DNA of 64,000 nt from an uncultured Caryophanales bacterium (GTDB lineage Bacteria > Bacillota_I > Bacilli_A > RFN20 > CAG-826). Every line of letters starts with the position of its first letter. The stretch's first letter is position 1. Positions 32,278 through 42,900 of this stretch are shown here, in pieces. The notes beneath the pieces were generated by a model, which was given only the letters and a program-made list of their open reading frames with translations, was not told where the DNA came from and did not search any database. Both the position numbers and the translations under genes were made by a program. The DNA lies in assembly GCA_905197045.1 (NCBI GenBank), contig CAJJXG010000004.1, positions 1-64,000 on the forward strand. The letters are read 5' to 3'.

Positions 32278-34293
32278 ATGGAGTTTTTAGCTGCAAAGAA
32301 AAAACATGATGAATTAGTAAAACTAATCGAACAATACGCTAGAGAATACTATGTATTAGATAATCCTAGTGTTGAAGATGCTGTTTATGATCAAAAAATG
32401 GAAGAGCTCGAAAGCCTCGAAAAAGAATGGCCAGAGCTAATCACAAGAAATTCGCCAACTCAAAGAATTATTGGGACTGTTTTAAAAGGTTTTAATAAAA
32501 TTAATCACCGTGTTCAAATGCTTTCTTTAGCTGATGTTTTTAATGAAGAAGAATTAATCGATTGGGTAAATAAAGTTAATAATGAAGTTGGCGAAGAAGT
32601 AGAATTTGTAGCTGAAATGAAAATTGATGGACTTGCTATGTCTTTAGTTTATCAAGATGGTGAACTTCAATATGCCGCAACAAGAGGAGATGGAACAACA
32701 GGAGAAGATGTTACAACTAATGTTTTAACAATTCCAGATATTCCTACTCGCATCCCATTATTAGGGCGCGTTGAAATTCGTGGCGAAATTTATATGCCTA
32801 AAGAAAGTTTAAATAAACTTAATGAAGAACGTGCTAAAAATAATGAGCCTTTATTTGCTAACGCTCGTAATGCTGCGGCTGGTTCAATTAGAAATTTAGA
32901 CAGTAGAATTGCTAAAAGTCGTAAACTTGATGGTTGGTGGTATTATTTTACTAACGCTGAAGACTTTGATATTAATAATCATTATGATGCTATATTAAAA
33001 CTTAAAGAACTTGGCTTTGTAACTAATCCTGAAGCTAGAAAGGTTAAAGGATTAAAAGAAATTTTAGATTATGTTCACGAATATACTTTAAAAAGAGATG
33101 CATTGCCTTATGATATCGATGGAATTGTCCTAAAAGTAAATAATTTTAGTTTATATGATACCTTAGGTTATACTGCAAAAACTCCAAAATGGGCAATTGC
33201 TTATAAATTTCCGCCAAAAGAAGTAAGAACTAAACTTTTAGATATTATTTACACTGTTGGAAGAACTGGAAAAATAACTCCAAATGCTGTTTTAGAGCCA
33301 GTAAGAGTAGCCGGGTCTCTAGTTCAAAGAGCTACATTACATAATGAAGACTTTATCAATGAAAAAGGTTTGATGGTTGGTGACACTGTAATTTTAAGAA
33401 AAGCTGGTGACATTATTCCTGAAGTCGTTAAGGTTATAAAAGAAGATAGAGATGGAAGTGAAAAACCTTTTAAAATGATTGAAAAGTGTCCAGTTTGCAG
33501 TTCAATTTTAGAAAAAGTAGATGCAATGCATTTTTGTAAAAATAAATCTTGCCCATCAAGAAACATTGAATCTTTAATTCATTTTGCTTCAAAAGATGCA
33601 ATGGATATTGAAACGATGGGCGAAAAGGTTTGCCAAGAATTCTTTGATTTAGGAATTATTAGAACTATTCCTGATATATATGAAATATATAAACATAAAG
33701 AAAGAATTATCAAAATGGATGGCTGGAGCAATAAATCCGTCGATAAATTACTTGATGCAATAGAAGCTAGTAAAAGAAATAGTCTTGAAAGGCTCTTGTT
33801 CGGTTTAGGAATTAAAGAAGTCGGAAGTAAAATGGCAAAAACACTTGCTAGAAGATTTAATACACTTGATAATTTAATGCACACTTCAAAAGATGATTTA
33901 TTAAAAATAAATGATATTGGGGAAGTGGTTGCTAATTCGATTGTTGATTATTTTTCTGATAAGTCAAACATAGAATTAATTAATATATTAAAAGAAGCAA
34001 ATGTTAACACTATTTATTTAGGGAATAATAAATTTGATGAATCAAACGTTTTCTTTGATAAAAAAGTGGTATTAACAGGGTCACTTGTTGAATTTACCCG
34101 TTCAGAAGCGAGTAAAATATTAGAGGATTTAGGAGCTCATGTTGTAAGTAGTGTTTCTAAAGCGACTGATTTAGTATTATGTGGGGCTGATCCTGGTTCA
34201 AAGTTTGAAAAAGCTAAAAAACTTGGTATTAAAATCATTAATGAGCAAGAATTTAAAGAAATGTTAGGAGGTAATGATAGTGAAAGAAGTTAA
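32278..34293 (+). CDS. ligA: NAD-dependent DNA ligase LigA
   Basis: A 671-residue protein of full length. It has the Ia NAD-binding domain, an adenylation domain with the nucleophilic Lys in AEMKIDGLAMSL (about 117), an OB fold, a Zn finger CPVCSSILE...CKNKSCP (about 404-425), helix-hairpin-helix repeats and a C-terminal BRCT domain (about 590-671). It seals nicks using NAD+. It begins 3 nt after pcrA and overlaps gatC. Confidence 0.97.
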   Translation: MEFLAAKKKHDELVKLIEQYAREYYVLDNPSVEDAVYDQKMEELESLEKEWPELITRNSPTQRIIGTVLKGFNKINHRVQMLSLADVFNEEELIDWVNKVNNEVGEEVEFVAEMKIDGLAMSLVYQDGELQYAATRGDGTTGEDVTTNVLTIPDIPTRIPLLGRVEIRGEIYMPKESLNKLNEERAKNNEPLFANARNAAAGSIRNLDSRIAKSRKLDGWWYYFTNAEDFDINNHYDAILKLKELGFVTNPEARKVKGLKEILDYVHEYTLKRDALPYDIDGIVLKVNNFSLYDTLGYTAKTPKWAIAYKFPPKEVRTKLLDIIYTVGRTGKITPNAVLEPVRVAGSLVQRATLHNEDFINEKGLMVGDTVILRKAGDIIPEVVKVIKEDRDGSEKPFKMIEKCPVCSSILEKVDAMHFCKNKSCPSRNIESLIHFASKDAMDIETMGEKVCQEFFDLGIIRTIPDIYEIYKHKERIIKMDGWSNKSVDKLLDAIEASKRNSLERLLFGLGIKEVGSKMAKTLARRFNTLDNLMHTSKDDLLKINDIGEVVANSIVDYFSDKSNIELINILKEANVNTIYLGNNKFDESNVFFDKKVVLTGSLVEFTRSEASKILEDLGAHVVSSVSKATDLVLCGADPGSKFEKAKKLGIKIINEQEFKEMLGGNDSERS

Positions 34294-34576
34294 TAAAGAA
34301 GTCTTAAAAGATGCCGCTAATCGTCTTCTTTTCGATATGAAAGATGAAGAATACGATACTTTACTTGATGAATTTGGAGCTATTCAACATCAATTAATGT
34401 TAATTGACAACATTAAAGGTGTTGATGAAGTTACTCCAATGACTTTTCCTTTTGATGTTACAATTACTTATTTAAGAGAAGATGAGCCAATTACCCCTTT
34501 AAAACAAGAAGAGGTTCTTAAAAATGCTCATGATGTAAAAGATGGACAAATCAAGCTTCCAAAGGTGGTAGGTTAA
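34280..34576 (+). CDS. gatC: Asp/Glu-tRNA amidotransferase subunit GatC
   Basis: A 98-residue subunit if read from GTG 34280, which is 8 nt after AGGAGG (34266-34271). An ATG at 34274 is in frame but only 2 nt from the SD. GatC features are the helical N-terminus, IDNIKGVDEVTPMTFPFD and a C-terminal strand. It stabilises the GatA-GatB complex. It overlaps ligA by 14 nt. Confidence 0.85.
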   Translation: MKEVNKEVLKDAANRLLFDMKDEEYDTLLDEFGAIQHQLMLIDNIKGVDEVTPMTFPFDVTITYLREDEPITPLKQEEVLKNAHDVKDGQIKLPKVVG

Positions 34577-34577
34577 G

Positions 34578-36056
34578 ATGAATTATTTAGATTTAACAAT
34601 TGAAGAAATTCATAAAGCTTTAGTAGAAGGAAAAACTAGTCCTCTTGAATTAACAAAAGAAGCATTAAAAAGAGCAAAAGAAAATAAAGATAATGCTTTT
34701 GAAATGCTTATTGAAGAGGACGCTTTAAAAAGAGCAGAAGAATTATCAAAACTTCCTGTCCCAAAAGATAATTATTTTTTCGGTATTCCATATGTAGCAA
34801 AAGATAATTACTCAACAAAAGGATATGAAACAACAGCAAGTAGTAACATTTTAAATGGTTATGTTCCTCTTTTTGATGCTACTGTAATTAAACTTTTAAA
34901 TGAGGCTGGTGCAATATTAATTGGAAAGTCTACTCTTGATGAACTTGCCATGGGTGGAACTGGTACAAGCGGTCATAAAGGCATTACTTATAATCCTTGG
35001 GATAAATCACATACTCGAATTGTTGGCGGATCAAGTGCTGGAAGTGCAGTTGCCGTAAGTGATGCAATCGTGCCTTTTGCATTAGGAAGTGATACTGGCG
35101 ATAGTGTAAGAAAACCAGCTTCTCTTGCTGGTCTTGTTGGCTTTAAACCAACTTGGGGCTTAATATCTCGTTTTGGACTTTTCCCATTTGCTCCAAGTTT
35201 AGATCATGTTGCCTATTTTACTCGTTCGGTTTTTGATAGTGCACTTGCAATGGATTTATTATCAAAACATGATGAAAATGATTCAACAAGTTCTTATAGA
35301 GCAAGAGATAATTACCTTTCTTTAAATTCTTCTGTTGAAAACAAAAAGATTGCTGTAATTAATGGTATTTATAATTCAATTACAGATAAAAAAGTAATTG
35401 AAGCTTTTGATAAAAATATTGAGTTTTTAAGAAAAAACGGCGCAAAAGTCGACTTTATTGACGTAGATATTGATTTACTTAGAGCAATTTATCCAAGTTA
35501 TATTGTAATATCTTGTGCAGAAGCAACAAGTAATGACGCTAATCTTGATGGTATTAAATTTGGTCCAAATTATGGCGGAAAGACATATAGCGAGGTCATG
35601 TTTAATGCTCGTACAAAAGGATTCAGTGCTTTAATTAAAAGAAGATTTGTTATTGGAAGCTATGCTCTTATGAGAGAAAACCAAGAAGAAGTTTTCTTAA
35701 GAGCTCAAAGAGCGAGACATTTAATTGTTAATACTTTTAATAAGATTTTTGAAACATATGATGGTGTTTATTGTCCAGCCGCGCCAAGCGTTGCTCCATT
35801 AATTAATAAATCTAGTGAAGACATTAATGAAGATTTTATGATTGCTGATAACTGGTTAGCTATTGGTAATTTTGGCGGTTATCCATCTATTACTTTACCT
35901 ATTGGTTTTGAAAACGATTTACCTCTTGGAGCAAATTTAATGTGCAAGCCTTTTGATGAAGTTAATTTATTTAATATGGCTTTAAAAATGGAAGAAGGAA
36001 CAGGGCTTAAGAATTTAACTTATCCAAGTTATGCCGCTAAAAAGGAGGGCAAATAA
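34578..36056 (+). CDS. gatA: Asp/Glu-tRNA amidotransferase subunit GatA
   Basis: A 492-residue amidase-signature glutaminase. The catalytic Lys75 is in YVAKDNY and the cis-Ser is in GGSSAGSA. The nucleophile Ser176 sits in GSDTGDSVRKPAS. The usual motif is GSDTGGSIRQPA, so the residue before the nucleophile is Asp175 instead of Gly, which is unusual. It releases ammonia from glutamine for GatB. It begins 2 nt after gatC. Confidence 0.95.
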   Translation: MNYLDLTIEEIHKALVEGKTSPLELTKEALKRAKENKDNAFEMLIEEDALKRAEELSKLPVPKDNYFFGIPYVAKDNYSTKGYETTASSNILNGYVPLFDATVIKLLNEAGAILIGKSTLDELAMGGTGTSGHKGITYNPWDKSHTRIVGGSSAGSAVAVSDAIVPFALGSDTGDSVRKPASLAGLVGFKPTWGLISRFGLFPFAPSLDHVAYFTRSVFDSALAMDLLSKHDENDSTSSYRARDNYLSLNSSVENKKIAVINGIYNSITDKKVIEAFDKNIEFLRKNGAKVDFIDVDIDLLRAIYPSYIVISCAEATSNDANLDGIKFGPNYGGKTYSEVMFNARTKGFSALIKRRFVIGSYALMRENQEEVFLRAQRARHLIVNTFNKIFETYDGVYCPAAPSVAPLINKSSEDINEDFMIADNWLAIGNFGGYPSITLPIGFENDLPLGANLMCKPFDEVNLFNMALKMEEGTGLKNLTYPSYAAKKEGK

Positions 36057-36057
36057 T

Positions 36058-37482
36058 ATGAATTTTGAAACAATTGTTGGTATTGAAATCCATGTTGAGA
36101 TGAAAACTAAATCAAAAATGTTTTCACTTGCTCCAATCGGTTTTGGCCTTACTCCTAATTCAGAAGTTGTTGCTTTTGATATGGCTTTTCCAGGCACTAT
36201 GCCTCGCGTAAATAAAGAAGCTGTGAAAAATGCAATTCGTGTTTCTAATGCTCTTCATATGTCTATTGATCAAGAAATTTGGTTTGATCGTAAAAATTAT
36301 TTTTATAGCGATTTACCAAAAGGCTTCCAAATTACTCAACAAGCTCGACCAATTGGTAGTGAAGGCTATTTAATCATTAACGTTAATGGAAAAGATAAAA
36401 AAATCGGTATTGAAAGACTTCATATGGAAGAAGATACCTGTATGCAACACCATTTTAGTGATTATACCTTACTTGATTATAATCGTGCAGGAATCCCTCT
36501 TATTGAAATTGTTTCTAAACCTGAAATTAGAAGTGGTGAAGAAGCTAGAAAATATGTTGAAAAAATTAGAGAAATCGTCACTTTTTCTAATGTTAGTGAT
36601 GGAAAGATGGAAGAAGGTTCTTTAAGATGCGACGTTAATGTTTCAATTAGACCTTATGGAAGCGATAAATTTGGAACAAAAGTCGAAATTAAAAACCTTA
36701 ACTCTATTGCAAATGTTGAAAAAGCTATTGATTTTGAAGCAAAAAGACAAAGCGAACTTTTACTACTTGGAAAAGAAGTAGAGCAAGAAACTAGAAGATA
36801 TGATGAAGCTAAAAAAGAAACCGTTTTAATGAGAAAGAAAACAGACGCTGCTGATTATAAATATTTCACTGAACCAAATATCCCACCAATTAAGTTAAGT
36901 GATGAGTTTGTTAAAGATGCAATTGATACTTGTCCTGAACTTTATGATCAAAAACTTGAAAGATTTTTAAATAGCTATGGATTAAATGAAGTTGACGCTA
37001 AGATTATTTTAACTAGTGTAGATATGGCAAATTATTATGATGAAGCCGCTAAATTTACTAAACTTTATCAACCATTAGCGAATTTTATGATTAGTGATGT
37101 TAATGGCTATTTAAATAAGAACGCTATTTCGATTTTAGATTTTAAAGTAGAACCTAAATTTATTAGTGAACTTGTTGAGCTTTTACAATCAAAGAAAATT
37201 AACTCTTCTCAAGGTAAACAAATTTTTGAAAAACTTGTTAAAGAGAATAAATCACCTTTATTAATCCAAAAAGAAGTTGGAGCAGTTTTGATTAATGATG
37301 AAAATAAAATACATGAACTTGTTTTAGAAGTTTTAGAAGCTAATCCAACTTTAAGAGATGATTTCAAAGCTGGTAAAACTAGAGCACAAGGTTTTGTCAT
37401 GGGACAAATCATGAAAAAAACCGGTGGAAAAGTTAACCCTGGAATTGCTAATAAAATAATTCTTGATGAGCTCAAAAAATAA
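36058..37482 (+). CDS. gatB: Asp/Glu-tRNA amidotransferase subunit GatB
   Basis: A 474-residue subunit. The ATG at 36058 follows AAGGAGGGC and gives the canonical start MNFETIVGIEIHVEM. The kinase-like cradle domain holds YSDLPKGFQITQ and the tail domain ends with NPGIANKII. It phosphorylates misacylated Glu-tRNA-Gln or Asp-tRNA-Asn and transfers ammonia. AsnRS is encoded nearby; no GlnRS is seen here. Confidence 0.96.
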   Translation: MNFETIVGIEIHVEMKTKSKMFSLAPIGFGLTPNSEVVAFDMAFPGTMPRVNKEAVKNAIRVSNALHMSIDQEIWFDRKNYFYSDLPKGFQITQQARPIGSEGYLIINVNGKDKKIGIERLHMEEDTCMQHHFSDYTLLDYNRAGIPLIEIVSKPEIRSGEEARKYVEKIREIVTFSNVSDGKMEEGSLRCDVNVSIRPYGSDKFGTKVEIKNLNSIANVEKAIDFEAKRQSELLLLGKEVEQETRRYDEAKKETVLMRKKTDAADYKYFTEPNIPPIKLSDEFVKDAIDTCPELYDQKLERFLNSYGLNEVDAKIILTSVDMANYYDEAAKFTKLYQPLANFMISDVNGYLNKNAISILDFKVEPKFISELVELLQSKKINSSQGKQIFEKLVKENKSPLLIQKEVGAVLINDENKIHELVLEVLEANPTLRDDFKAGKTRAQGFVMGQIMKKTGGKVNPGIANKIILDELKK

Positions 37483-37494
37483 TTATAATTTTGA

Positions 37495-37500
37495 TATAAT
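37495..37500 (+). promoter_or_regulatory. extended -10 box of addB, leaderless GTG start
   Basis: TGATATAAT (TGn-TATAAT) ends at 37500 and the GTG start is at 37507, so +1 falls on the start codon. No SD is present. Confidence 0.65.
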
Positions 37501-37506
37501 CTTAAT

Positions 37507-39921
37507 GTGAGTTTAAAAGAAGTAATAAAAAATCAAGAAGTAATCTTTGTAGGCCCTAAAGAGCTTAAAGATTACTTTTTTGTTTCTAAAAAAGAAGACA
37601 CATTTTTGAATTTTAAATATTTTACTCTTGATGAACTTGTTAAAAATATTAATGGAAACTATCTTGATAAAAATGTTTTAAAACTTGCCCTTCATTATTT
37701 TGAGAAATATAGTTTTTCTCTAGTTAAGGAAGTTAGTAAGTTTTGCTTTTATTCTCTAGATATAAATAAGTGTGAAAATCCAAAAATAATTAGCTTTTGC
37801 AAGCTTATTGAAGAAAAAGGCTATAAAAAAGTTAATAATGATTTTATTGAATTGCTTAAATTACGTAAGGTTATATTTATTAATTTATCGCCTTCAAGTT
37901 ATGTAAAAAACTTAATTAAGTCACTTAATTTAAAAAATTATGAATTTAAAGAGATAGATGATTTTGTTGAGATGAATAACGAACATAGCTATCATGAATT
38001 TTTTAATATTGGTGAAGAAATTAAATATTCTTTAAATACAGTTTTAAATAAAGTCTATGAAGGAAAAAATCTTTCAGATTATGAAATTATATTAGATACC
38101 TCTCGATATGATTATTATTTAAAACTCTTTTTAACTAATTTAAAGGTTCCAGTAAATTTAAATCTCAATAAAACATATAAAGATAGTCAGATTTTCAAAA
38201 GTCTATATCAATTAATTGATGATAATTTTTTAGTCTTAAATTACTTAAATGAAAATAAAGAAAAGTTTGATGAAAGTGAATTTCAAGGTATTTTTAATCT
38301 ACTTTCTTTTTATGAAATTGACTCTTTAAAAAATAAGAAAATTAATTTTAAAGAAATTTTGTCTAGTCAAGTTTTACCAAGTGAGCAATTTGTAAACGCC
38401 TTAAATTTTAATAATTCTTTATCTTTTTCTAAAAACAAAGAATTATATGTTCTTGGTTTAGATAATACTTTTTTACCTAAAGTGATTAAAGATAATGGGT
38501 TATTTTCTTTTGACTTTTTAGTTAAAAATGGGTTTGATTCATTGGATGAAACCAATTTAATGAAATCTAAAATAGAAGAAGCTTTATTAAAGCAAAAGAA
38601 AATTACATTTATTTCTTATCATTTCAAAGATAATAGTGGTAAATATTCTAAAAGTTATTATCTAGAAGCTTTAAATTATAAAAAGGAAGAAAATAAAACT
38701 TTAAGCAAAGAATTTATCGAGGATGTTTCTAAATTATATTATCGAAACTACTATGATATTTATAAAAGAAATGGAATTCAAAATGAAGAATTAGCTCAAT
38801 ATAAAAAAGCTTTTAATGGTGAATTTATTAAGACTTTTAATCCTGAATTTAAAAGATTTGATTCTTATAAGATTGATGAAAATGTTAAATATTCATATAC
38901 AAATTTAAAAGAAATACATCTTTGTCCTTTTTCTTATTTTGTTAATGATGTTTTAAAAGGGAATATTAATTCTCAAAATATTTATCAAAAATATGGTGTT
39001 TTAACTCACGCTATATTAGAGGACGTTTATAAAAATAATTTTGACTTTGATAAATCTTATCAAAAAGCAATTCAGCGTCTTAATTATTTTAATGTTGAAA
39101 TAGATGAAAAAGAAAAAATTCTTCTTAAAAGATTCCTTTTTGAGTTAAAACAAACTATCGAAAAGATTATTTTGCCTCATAAAGAAAACATGTCTTTTTT
39201 TAAGAATTATTCTGAAAAAAGCATTGAAATAAGTGAAGAGATTCTACTTTATAGTTTTAGCGATGATGAATTCCCGCTTATAAAAAATGAAGAGATTAAA
39301 ATTACTTTAAAAGGAAAGATTGATAGTATACTTGAGACCAAGAATTCCCATTTATTCCTAGTTGATTATAAAACTGGTAACGACACTTTTAGTAAAAATA
39401 ATGTTTTTAAATATCAACTTGACCTTCAACTTCCTACTTATCTTTATTTAATAGAAAAAACAAGCGATCCAGATTTAAAAGATAAAGATGTTGATGGAAT
39501 ATTTATTGAAAGAATTGTTGCTAATGATGGGCGTTTTTATAATTTTATGTTCCCAGAAAAAGAAGATTTTGAAAATTTAAAATATAATGGCGCTTTTATT
39601 AATCAATATGATGATATTAAAGACTTTGACATTAAATTGACTGAACCTCAAAGTGTAAGTGAATTTGTAGCAGGTTTAAGTTTAACAAGTGCTAAAAAAC
39701 CAACTATAAGTAAAAAAGGAAGCCGCGTTTCATCACGAGATGATTTTATTAAAATGAGTAAAATCGTTGAAGATAATTTAATTACAAGCATTCAAAAAAT
39801 AGCTTTTGGAAGTTTTCATATTAAGCCTTTCTATAAAGGGAAAAGTAATGTTGCTTGCACGTTCTGCAAGGACTTTGACATTTGCTTTAAAAAAGATAAG
39901 GTCGCGGAGGATGATGAATAA
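37507..39921 (+). CDS. addB: AddB-like subunit of the AddAB helicase-nuclease
   Basis: An 804-residue protein starting at GTG 37507. The C-terminal third is a RecB-type PD-(D/E)XK nuclease: TYTLTH-like YGVLTHAILE, then LFLVDYKTGND with the catalytic D..K. Cysteines in IHLCPFSYF and CTFCKDFDIC would bind the 4Fe-4S staple of AddB. The N-terminal helicase-like part is much reduced: classical AddB is near 1150 residues. It works with AddA in double-strand break resection. Its stop overlaps the addA start by one base. Confidence 0.85.
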   Translation: MSLKEVIKNQEVIFVGPKELKDYFFVSKKEDTFLNFKYFTLDELVKNINGNYLDKNVLKLALHYFEKYSFSLVKEVSKFCFYSLDINKCENPKIISFCKLIEEKGYKKVNNDFIELLKLRKVIFINLSPSSYVKNLIKSLNLKNYEFKEIDDFVEMNNEHSYHEFFNIGEEIKYSLNTVLNKVYEGKNLSDYEIILDTSRYDYYLKLFLTNLKVPVNLNLNKTYKDSQIFKSLYQLIDDNFLVLNYLNENKEKFDESEFQGIFNLLSFYEIDSLKNKKINFKEILSSQVLPSEQFVNALNFNNSLSFSKNKELYVLGLDNTFLPKVIKDNGLFSFDFLVKNGFDSLDETNLMKSKIEEALLKQKKITFISYHFKDNSGKYSKSYYLEALNYKKEENKTLSKEFIEDVSKLYYRNYYDIYKRNGIQNEELAQYKKAFNGEFIKTFNPEFKRFDSYKIDENVKYSYTNLKEIHLCPFSYFVNDVLKGNINSQNIYQKYGVLTHAILEDVYKNNFDFDKSYQKAIQRLNYFNVEIDEKEKILLKRFLFELKQTIEKIILPHKENMSFFKNYSEKSIEISEEILLYSFSDDEFPLIKNEEIKITLKGKIDSILETKNSHLFLVDYKTGNDTFSKNNVFKYQLDLQLPTYLYLIEKTSDPDLKDKDVDGIFIERIVANDGRFYNFMFPEKEDFENLKYNGAFINQYDDIKDFDIKLTEPQSVSEFVAGLSLTSAKKPTISKKGSRVSSRDDFIKMSKIVEDNLITSIQKIAFGSFHIKPFYKGKSNVACTFCKDFDICFKKDKVAEDDE

Positions 39922-42900
39922 TGGGGAATAAATTTACAGTTGAACAAGAAGCCGCGATTAATAGTTGTGGTAATGTAATAGTTAGTGCTGGGGCCGGAAG
40001 TGGGAAAACAACTGTTTTAACTGAAAGAGTCAGGAGAAATATTTTAGGTCAAACATCTAATAATAAAGTTAACTTAGATGAACTTTTAATTTTAACTTTT
40101 ACAAATGATGCTGCAACAAGCATGAAAAATAAAATAAAAGAAGCTTTAAGAAAAGATACAAATTTATCTTCGCTTGTTCCTTTTGTTGATAGTGCTCATA
40201 TTGAAACTTTTGATGCATATTCTCAATTTATCGTAAAAAAATATGGTCATTTAATTGGTGTTAATAAAAACATTAATGTTTTAGATAGTGATATTCTTTA
40301 CGTAAAGATTGCTAACACTATTTCGGATTATTTAGAAAAGCAATATTTAAAAAAAGATCCAATTTTTGAAGAGATTATTTATAAATTATGCACAAAAAAC
40401 GATAATAAACTCTTAGGATTTTTAATTGATGTTTATAAAGAAATTTTAGATAAAAAAGATTATCCGGTTATCTTTTTAAAGGATTATCAAAAAAATATTT
40501 TAAATAAAAATTATTTTCTTTCATTGCTTACTAAAGCTAATGAAATTTGTTTAAAAACAATCGAGGACTTTAAAAACACTTTAAACTTTTTGTGTTCTAA
40601 TAAGTTAAGTGAATTTATATATAGTAAAATTTCTACTTTTTTAAACGTTTCTTCTCTTGAAGAGTTAACTAAATTAAAAGAAGAGCTACCTGAACCATCT
40701 ACTTTAAGAGATGCTATAAAAAAGGCATTTGAAGAATTAGATTATGAAATTGATCCGCTTCTTGAAAAAAGAGAAACAGATCGTTTAATGAAAGATTATA
40801 GAAGAATCTATGCTTTTTCTTGCTTATATTTTGACTATTTTGATGAAGATATAAATAATCAAATCGCTTATTTAAATTATTTAATTGATAATATTTTTAT
40901 TCCAACATTTAATGACATTGAAAAATTTAAAAGTGACACGGGATATTATACTTTTGGTGACATCGCTAAACTTGCCATCCAAATTTTAGAAAAGAGTGAA
41001 GAAGTTAGAAACGAATTAAAATTTAAATATAAACTCATCATGATTGATGAAACGCAAGATACTTCTGAGTCTCAAGAAAGATTTATTAACCTTATCGCAA
41101 ATGAAAATGTTTTTTCAGTTGGCGATATTAAACAATCTATATATCGTTTTAGAAATGCTCGACCTGAACTTTTCAAAAGAAAATACGACGCTTATTCTCA
41201 AAATATTGACGGAAAAGCGATTAATATGAACAAAAACTTTAGAAGTAGAAAAGAAGTTTTAAATACAATTAATGATATCTTTTCTGCTTTAATGAGCGAT
41301 GATTTTGGCGGAGCAAATTATAAAAAAGACCATATGATTATTCCTTCAAATAATAAATATGATAATGAAGGCAAAAGTAATCTTGAACATGGTATTTTTC
41401 AAATTCCTTATAGTTCTATTTATTTTAAAGATGATGGAGAATTTTCGGATAACAAGGAAAGCAAAATTAAAGGTGAAGCTTCAACAATTTGCGACAATAT
41501 TTTAAAAAGAATTAATGACGGCTATCTTGTTTTTGATAATGAGTTAAACGCTTTAAGACCATGTACATTTAAAGATTTTACGATTCTTACTTATAAAGGA
41601 GTTAACTTTCAATTATTTGAAGAAGTGTTTAAAGAAAAGAATGTTCCATTAAATGCGATTTATTCAGAAGATTTAAATAGCGATACTTCAATTAATGTTT
41701 TAATTAATATATTTTCTTTAATCTCTTTTTTAAGTAAAGATAATTTAAATGAAGAAGATGAAAGTAATGTAAGGCATTTATTTATTTCTATTTTAAGGTC
41801 GTTTATTTTTGAATATAGCGATGAAAAACTTTATGAACTTTTTAAAGATCCTAGCACCTCTTATAAGAATGATGAAACATTTAAAAAGATTGAAAATTTA
41901 ACTAAAAACTATGCAAAAGGCCCATTAAATTCTCTTTTTGATGCTGTAATTAACGAGTTTAAATATGTAAATGCTTTTTCTAAAATTAGCGAAGCGATTA
42001 ATACAATCGATAAGAATAATATTTTCTATAATAAAACTAAAACAATGGATGAGCTTGGCTATTCTTTAGATGATTTCGTGCTTTATTTAAAATCGTTAAG
42101 TAAATTTAAAATTAGTATGGATCAAGTTATTTATACTGAAGCAAAAAATGCAGTAACAATTACTACAATTCATAAATCTAAAGGCTTAGAGTATCCGGTC
42201 GTCTATTTACCAAACTTATTTGATTTTAAAGAACCAACATTTAAAAATAATGGGGATTATTATGTTTTAAATGGGGAATATTTCTTCTTGCCTTTCTTTA
42301 GTGATCCACATAAAAAGACAAATCTTGTTGGTCTTTTACTGGAAAGCGATAAATCAATTTTAAAAGAAGATAAAGAGGAAAGACTTAGATTATTTTATGT
42401 AGCTTTAACAAGGGCAAAAGAGGATTTAGTTTTTGTTGTTAGCGATGATAAAGTTGATGATTATGAAACTGTTTTAGAAAAATATATAAAACGCATTAAA
42501 TTAAAGTATACAAAAGCTAAAGTTAGTGTAAGTGAAGAAGAGGCAAAACAAATTGCTCAAAGTGAACTTGCAAGCTATCTTGATGAAAAGGATGGAGTAA
42601 CTTTTGATGATTTCCTTTTTAAAGCTTTTATTTCTTATCCTTTAGATCCATTTATCGATAAAAACATCGATAATTATAAAAATAATATAGAAAAACTTCT
42701 TAAAGATGAAAATGAAAAAGGAAAACTTAAAAAAGCCTTAAAAAATATAATTTTAAGATACTACTATAAAAATCATCATTCTTTAGAAGGAATAGAAAAT
42801 ATTAATTTATTAGAAGAAGCAAAAGTTGAAGTTAGTAAAGCAAAAAAGATAGTAGATGAGCCAGTAAAAACTGAAATTTTATATAGCGGAGCAATTCGAG

